From an uncultured Clostridia bacterium (lineage in GTDB: Bacteria > Bacillota > Clostridia > Christensenellales > Borkfalkiaceae), in assembly GCA_947629515.1 (NCBI GenBank), contig CANRDY010000004.1, positions 1 through 64,000 on the forward strand: DNA of 64,000 nt, written 5' to 3'. Made by a program: the position numbers and the translations under genes. The notes under the pieces were generated by a model. It did not search any database. It was not told where the DNA came from and saw only the letters and a list, made by a program, of their open reading frames with translations. Shown here piece by piece: positions 60,285 through 64,000 of this stretch; the first letter of the stretch is position 1; each line of letters starts with the position of its first letter.

Positions 60285-60692
60285 TTACTTTTTAATTACG
60301 TCAATACCCTCGCAACCCTCTTTACACAACAGAATTTCAGGCTGGCTAATAAGTATTGCATCGTGCACGGCGGGAACAAGATCGACTCGCCTTCCGTCGT
60401 AAATATAATTTTCGTCGTCGGAATTTGTAACGAACAGAACGTCCGATTGAAATTCAACGCTCTTTTCGGCGGGGTTCAGACAATAAGAACAACTGCCGCT
60501 CAGCTTATACTTCACCGTAAAGGTTACGCCCACGCTGTCGTCATCGTAAATTTCAAAATTTCCGAAAACCTTAACGGTTCCGTCAATTTTGCAAAGCGGT
60601 ATAAGACATTCGTCGTCGCTCGCTTCGTAATCGTACGAAAAGCCGCCCGTGTACTCGCCCTTGGCGCAGAGTTTTCTTACATCTATTTCCAT
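60285..60692 (-). CDS. YceD/DUF177-family protein
   Basis: 135 residues. The conserved central cysteine pair SGSCSYCLNPAEKSVEF and the C-terminal LCKEGCEG (a Cys pair seen in Gram-positive members) mark the family. YceD proteins are linked to 23S rRNA accumulation or ribosome assembly, and their genes almost always precede rpmF, as here (15-bp gap). A consensus promoter lies 20 bp upstream. Confidence 0.9.
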   Translation of the reverse strand: MEIDVRKLCAKGEYTGGFSYDYEASDDECLIPLCKIDGTVKVFGNFEIYDDDSVGVTFTVKYKLSGSCSYCLNPAEKSVEFQSDVLFVTNSDDENYIYDGRRVDLVPAVHDAILISQPEILLCKEGCEGIDVIKK

Positions 60693-60711
60693 ACCGAAAG
60701 TTGACTATCAA

Positions 60712-60740
60712 ATTATATTATAAGGGTAACGCTTTGTCAA
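60712..60740 (-). promoter_or_regulatory. Promoter of yceD-rpmF
   Basis: Minus strand TTGACA, 17-bp spacer, TATAAT. An overlapping second TATAAT lies five bases upstream of it. Confidence 0.8.
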
Positions 60741-60768
60741 CTCGTTTTGCGCCCGAATAGTTATTTTT

Positions 60769-61965
60769 TTATAAAAGTTCAGCCGTTTCTCTTGCAATAA
60801 CGAGTTCTTCGTTGGTGGGAATGACAAGAACCTTGACTTTTGAATCCTTAGCCGAAATTTCGCGGATAGCGCCCGTGTTCTTGCCCGCGTTGGCCGCTTT
60901 GTCGAGCTTGACGCCGAGGAATTCAAGTCCCTCGCAAACTCCCGCGCGAACGACGGGCGTGTTTTCGCCTATGCCCGCGGTGAACACTATGCAGTCAAGA
61001 CCGCCCATCGCCGCCGCAAACGCACCGACGAACTTCTTGGTTTGATATGCGAACATATCGAGAGCAAGCGCACAACGCGCGTTGCCTTGCTCCGCACCGG
61101 CTATAAGGTCGCGGAAGTCGCTTGAAACGCCCGAAATTCCCGCAACGCCACACTTCTTGTTGAGGTAATTTATAACTTCAGCATGCGACATTCCCTTCTT
61201 CCTTGCAAGGAATTCAACGGCGGAAGCGTCGATATCGCCCGAACGCGTCCCCATGAGAACGCCCGCAAGAGGCGTAAAACCCATGGTCGTGTCGACGCAC
61301 TTGCCGCCGTCTACCGCAGTTATCGAAGAGCCGTTGCCGAGGTGGCAGGTCACGATTTTAAGTTCCGAGGGCTTTTTGCCGAGGTACTTTGCCGCTTCTG
61401 CCGAAACGAACTTGTGGCTTGTGCCGTGGAAGCCGTATTTTCTTACGCCGAAGTTTTTGTAATCTTCGTAATCGATACCGTAAAGATAAGCCTTCTCGGG
61501 CATCGTTGCGTGGAACGACGTATCGAAAACGAGCGCCATAGGGGTTTTGGGCATAACTTCCATGCAGGCGCGCAAGCCCGTTGCCGCCGCGGGATTATGC
61601 AAGGGCGCAAGTTCGAAGGTCTTTTCTTCGAGAGTTTTAAGCACTTCGGGGGTGACGAGGGTCGTCTTTTTGAAGTATTCGCCACTCGCAACAACGCGGT
61701 GACCTACCGCGCCTATTTCGTCCATAGACTTAATAACGCCTATTTCTCCGTCGTGCAAAGCGTGAAGCACAAGCTCTATCGCAACCTTGTGGTTGGGCAT
61801 GTCCTGCTCGTAAACTTTTTCTTTGCCGTTGCCCTTTGCTTTAAGGATCGAACCGGGTATTCCTATTCTCTCGCACCCGCCCTTGGCAAGCACTTGTTCG
61901 GTTTCCATGTCGATGAGCTGGTATTTAAGCGAAGAACTGCCCGCATTAACAACAAGTATTTTCAT
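60769..61965 (-). CDS. ackA: Acetate kinase
   Basis: 398 residues. ASKHA-family motifs: VNAGSSSLKYQLID at the start, the acetate site RKYGFHGTSHKFV, the phosphate motif CHLGNGSSITAVDGGKCVDT and VFTAGIGENTPVVR for adenosine binding. It transfers the phosphoryl group of acetyl phosphate to ADP. Shine-Dalgarno AGAGGT; it follows pta by 19 bp, forming the standard acetate-producing operon. Confidence 0.97.
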   Translation of the reverse strand: MKILVVNAGSSSLKYQLIDMETEQVLAKGGCERIGIPGSILKAKGNGKEKVYEQDMPNHKVAIELVLHALHDGEIGVIKSMDEIGAVGHRVVASGEYFKKTTLVTPEVLKTLEEKTFELAPLHNPAAATGLRACMEVMPKTPMALVFDTSFHATMPEKAYLYGIDYEDYKNFGVRKYGFHGTSHKFVSAEAAKYLGKKPSELKIVTCHLGNGSSITAVDGGKCVDTTMGFTPLAGVLMGTRSGDIDASAVEFLARKKGMSHAEVINYLNKKCGVAGISGVSSDFRDLIAGAEQGNARCALALDMFAYQTKKFVGAFAAAMGGLDCIVFTAGIGENTPVVRAGVCEGLEFLGVKLDKAANAGKNTGAIREISAKDSKVKVLVIPTNEELVIARETAELL

Positions 61966-61984
61966 TATTGACCTCTTTTAAAGT

Positions 61985-62989
61985 TTATTCCGCCTGAAGC
62001 GCGGTAACGGCTACGGTGGCAACTATGTCCTCTACGTTGCAACCCCTCGAAAGGTCGTTCAAAGGCTTGGCAAAGCCCTGACATACGGGACCTATCGCCA
62101 TGTACTTGCCGAAGCGTTGCGCGATTTTGTAACCTATGTTGCCCGCGTTGATATTGGGGAACACAAACACGTTTGCGTGACCCGCAACCTTTGAACCGGG
62201 AGCTTTGAGCTGGCCTACTTCGGGCGCGACGGCGGCGTCGAACTGGAATTCGCCGTCGAGCGCAAGGTCGGGCGCGGCAGCCTTTGCAAGGGCGGTCGCC
62301 TGCTGAACCTTGGGTACGGTCTGATAGAATTTATCATCGTTTCCGCTGCCCTTTGTCGAGAACGAAAGCATAGCGACCCTCGGTTCTATCCCCGCTATAT
62401 CCTTTGCGGTCTTAGCCGAAGTTATTGCAATATCGGCAAGCTGTTCTGCCGTGGGTTCGATATTTATCGCGCAATCGGCAAAAACGGCTACGCCGTCGGG
62501 GTTGTAGGGATTATTTTTATCGGGAGCTATCAATATAAAACAGCTTGAAACGGTTTTGATACCGGGAGCGGTCTTGACGACCTGCAAGCCGGGACGGAGC
62601 GTATTTGCCGTGGAATGGCACGCGCCCGAGACATAGCCGTCGACGTCGCCCGCTTTGAGCATGAGCGCGCCGAACATCGTTCTGTCCTTTGCCTGAACCT
62701 TTGCCTCTTCTTCGGTCATTCCCTTTGCCTTTCTCGCTTCGTACAGGATAGCCGCGTATTTTTCGGCCTTATCGGAAGTGAGCGGGTCGATAAGGGTCAC
62801 GCCCGTAAGATCGACTTCGGGCGCAACTTTTTTGCACTCCGCCTCATTGCCGATGAGCACTATCTTTGCGATCCCCTCTTTGGTTATCTGCGCCGCCGCT
62901 TCGATAACGCGCTTATCCTCGCCCTCGCAAAGAACTATTGTCTTGTGACGGGCAGCCGCCTTTGCCTTGATTTCGTCAAGTAATGACAT
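61985..62989 (-). CDS. pta: Phosphate acetyltransferase
   Basis: 334 residues, the short form consisting only of the PTA domain (no DRTGG domain). Motifs: VLCEGEDKRVIEAAAQ, DGYVSGACHSTANTLRP, and the C-terminal VFVFPNINAGNIGYKIAQR with GPVCQGFAKPLNDLSRG. It converts acetyl-CoA and phosphate to acetyl phosphate. Shine-Dalgarno AAGGAGAAAGG. First gene of pta-ackA, divergent from tmcAL. Confidence 0.97.
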   Translation of the reverse strand: MSLLDEIKAKAAARHKTIVLCEGEDKRVIEAAAQITKEGIAKIVLIGNEAECKKVAPEVDLTGVTLIDPLTSDKAEKYAAILYEARKAKGMTEEEAKVQAKDRTMFGALMLKAGDVDGYVSGACHSTANTLRPGLQVVKTAPGIKTVSSCFILIAPDKNNPYNPDGVAVFADCAINIEPTAEQLADIAITSAKTAKDIAGIEPRVAMLSFSTKGSGNDDKFYQTVPKVQQATALAKAAAPDLALDGEFQFDAAVAPEVGQLKAPGSKVAGHANVFVFPNINAGNIGYKIAQRFGKYMAIGPVCQGFAKPLNDLSRGCNVEDIVATVAVTALQAE

Positions 62990-63101
62990 ATCCTTTCTCC
63001 TTAAATTACTTTATTTTTCCGACAAATTAATATATAATATAGCCGTCGGATATCTACCGTAGATTATTATATAACAGATTTTTGAGAAAGTAAAGGTTAA
63101 A

Positions 63102-64000
63102 ATGAAAATTTGTGCGATAATTTGTGAATTCAACCCCTTTCATAACGGTCATAAATATTTGATAGAACGCGCAAAGGTGCTTTCGGGGTGCGACGCGGTG
63201 CTGTGCGTTATGAGCGGAAGTTTTACCCAACGCGGCGAAATATGCGTTCAGAACAAGCTCGACCGCGCCCGTCACGCCGTGTTGAACGGTGCGGACTGCG
63301 TTATAGAACTCCCCACCGCTTTCTCGGTCGCACCCGCCGAAATTTTTGCAAAAGGCGCAATAAAACTAATAAACGCGATAACTTCCGCCGAAGTTCTGGC
63401 GTTCGGCTGCGAGGACGACGACCCCCAACTCATTATGCGGTCTGCGAAAATCCTTCTTTCCGAGGGCGAAAAATTCCGCAATGCGCTTGCGGAAAAACTC
63501 GGCTCGGGGGAAAGTTATATAAGGGCGTATACCGCGGCTTTCGGGGAATGCGGCGGCAACGCGCGTTTTCTTTCCCGCCCCAACAATCTGCTCGCCGTAG
63601 AGTACGCAAAAGCCGTGCTCTCCTTTAAGTCGCGGGGCGGCTACGGGCGAACCGATGATTTGCGAACCGATAAGGTGCGAACATTCACCCAAACCGACAA
63701 GGCGAAAACTTGCGAGGAGCAAAGCCGAACTTTGGATATTTTACCCATAAAACGCGTCGGCGCGGAACACGGCGAAACAGAGCTTAAAAACGGCATTTCT
63801 TCTGCCGAAGCCATACGTAAAAACCCCCGCGACCCGTTGGCAAGGGCTTGCGTTCCGCCTTGCGTTTTTGACGATTTAGGCGACATTTCCGCACAAAATA
63901 AGCTGTTTTACGCCTTTTTGAACTTCAAATTGCTTCAAACCCAACCGCAAACGCTCGCAAGAATTTACGGCTGTTCTGAGGGTTTGGAAAACAAAATCAT
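63102..64000 (+). CDS. tmcAL: tRNA(Met) cytidine acetate ligase (partial)
   Basis: 299 residues are visible; the 3' end is outside the window. The nucleotidyltransferase-type motif CEFNPFHNGHKYLI (HxGH) opens the protein and SGSFTQRGEICVQNKLDRA with ELPTAFSVAPAEIFA follows, as in the TmcAL/YlbM family. It activates acetate with ATP and acetylates the wobble cytidine of elongator tRNA-Met. A 30-35 residue insert around residues 180-215, rich in RTDxxRTD-like repeats, is not part of the family core. The start ATG has AAAGG at six bases. It is divergent from pta-ackA with 112 bp between. Confidence 0.92.
   Translation, partial: MKICAIICEFNPFHNGHKYLIERAKVLSGCDAVLCVMSGSFTQRGEICVQNKLDRARHAVLNGADCVIELPTAFSVAPAEIFAKGAIKLINAITSAEVLAFGCEDDDPQLIMRSAKILLSEGEKFRNALAEKLGSGESYIRAYTAAFGECGGNARFLSRPNNLLAVEYAKAVLSFKSRGGYGRTDDLRTDKVRTFTQTDKAKTCEEQSRTLDILPIKRVGAEHGETELKNGISSAEAIRKNPRDPLARACVPPCVFDDLGDISAQNKLFYAFLNFKLLQTQPQTLARIYGCSEGLENKI

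Overview
This window looks like chromosomal DNA of an anaerobic, low-to-mid-GC Firmicute, most likely an uncultured gut-type clostridium. The evidence is a GlgC/GlgD glycogen pair, an IspH-ribosomal protein S1 fusion, WhiA, a T-box in front of thrS, consensus sigma-A promoters, strong purine-rich Shine-Dalgarno sites and an acetate (Pta-AckA) energy pathway. I cannot place it to genus. Almost everything is housekeeping and densely packed. There is no prophage, IS element or CRISPR array. About 0-18 kb reads mainly on the + strand and 18-63 kb mainly on the - strand.

Region by region: 0-5.7 kb holds the end of a biotin-dependent carboxylase/decarboxylase subunit, a BaiN-like flavoprotein, an AroH-Cmk fusion, PlsC and IspH-S1. 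HtpG follows (5.8-7.7 kb), then a complete glycogen operon glgB-glgC-glgD-glgA-glgP (7.8-16.0 kb). A roughly 700-bp AT-rich gap precedes a Xer-type recombinase, a tiny eight-cysteine protein (found by reading the minus strand), LexA, a CDF metal exporter and tRNA-Thr(GGT). Then come an acidic cysteine-containing unknown protein, 1-phosphofructokinase, PfkA, DnaE, WhiA, a PHP hydrolase, MurB and an exported solute-binding-like protein (20-30 kb). YebC, a TrmH-type methyltransferase, rplT-rpmI-infC and T-box-controlled thrS are divergent from leuS (30-38 kb). After that are AcpP, Tex, two base-excision repair glycosylase-type genes, an M16 protease, a NodB-family protein, MutS2, a U32-family protein, a HAD phosphatase and UvrC (38-52 kb). 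The last part has a surface pectate lyase with InlB-type repeats, an ArsR-CopA copper module, asparaginase next to AsnS, rpmF with its YceD partner, ackA-pta, and the start of tmcAL (52-64 kb).

Functional links: the glycogen genes form one pathway from glucose-1-phosphate to polymer and back. The two phosphofructokinases feed glycolysis and Pta-AckA makes ATP from acetyl-CoA. The T-box of thrS carries an ACC specifier and a UGGA bulge that both match the tRNA-Thr(GGT) gene encoded 15 kb away. InfC appears to use an AUA start and sits behind a strong leader terminator, suggesting translational or attenuation control of infC-rpmI-rplT.

I see no clearly new multi-gene system. The most interesting individual items are the AroH-Cmk fusion, a 37-bp inverted repeat exactly covering the copA promoter, a CopA with a C-terminal CopZ-like domain that has its own internal ribosome binding site, the infC start and leader, the eight-cysteine microprotein, and a recurring 12-bp palindrome CATAGTACTATG.
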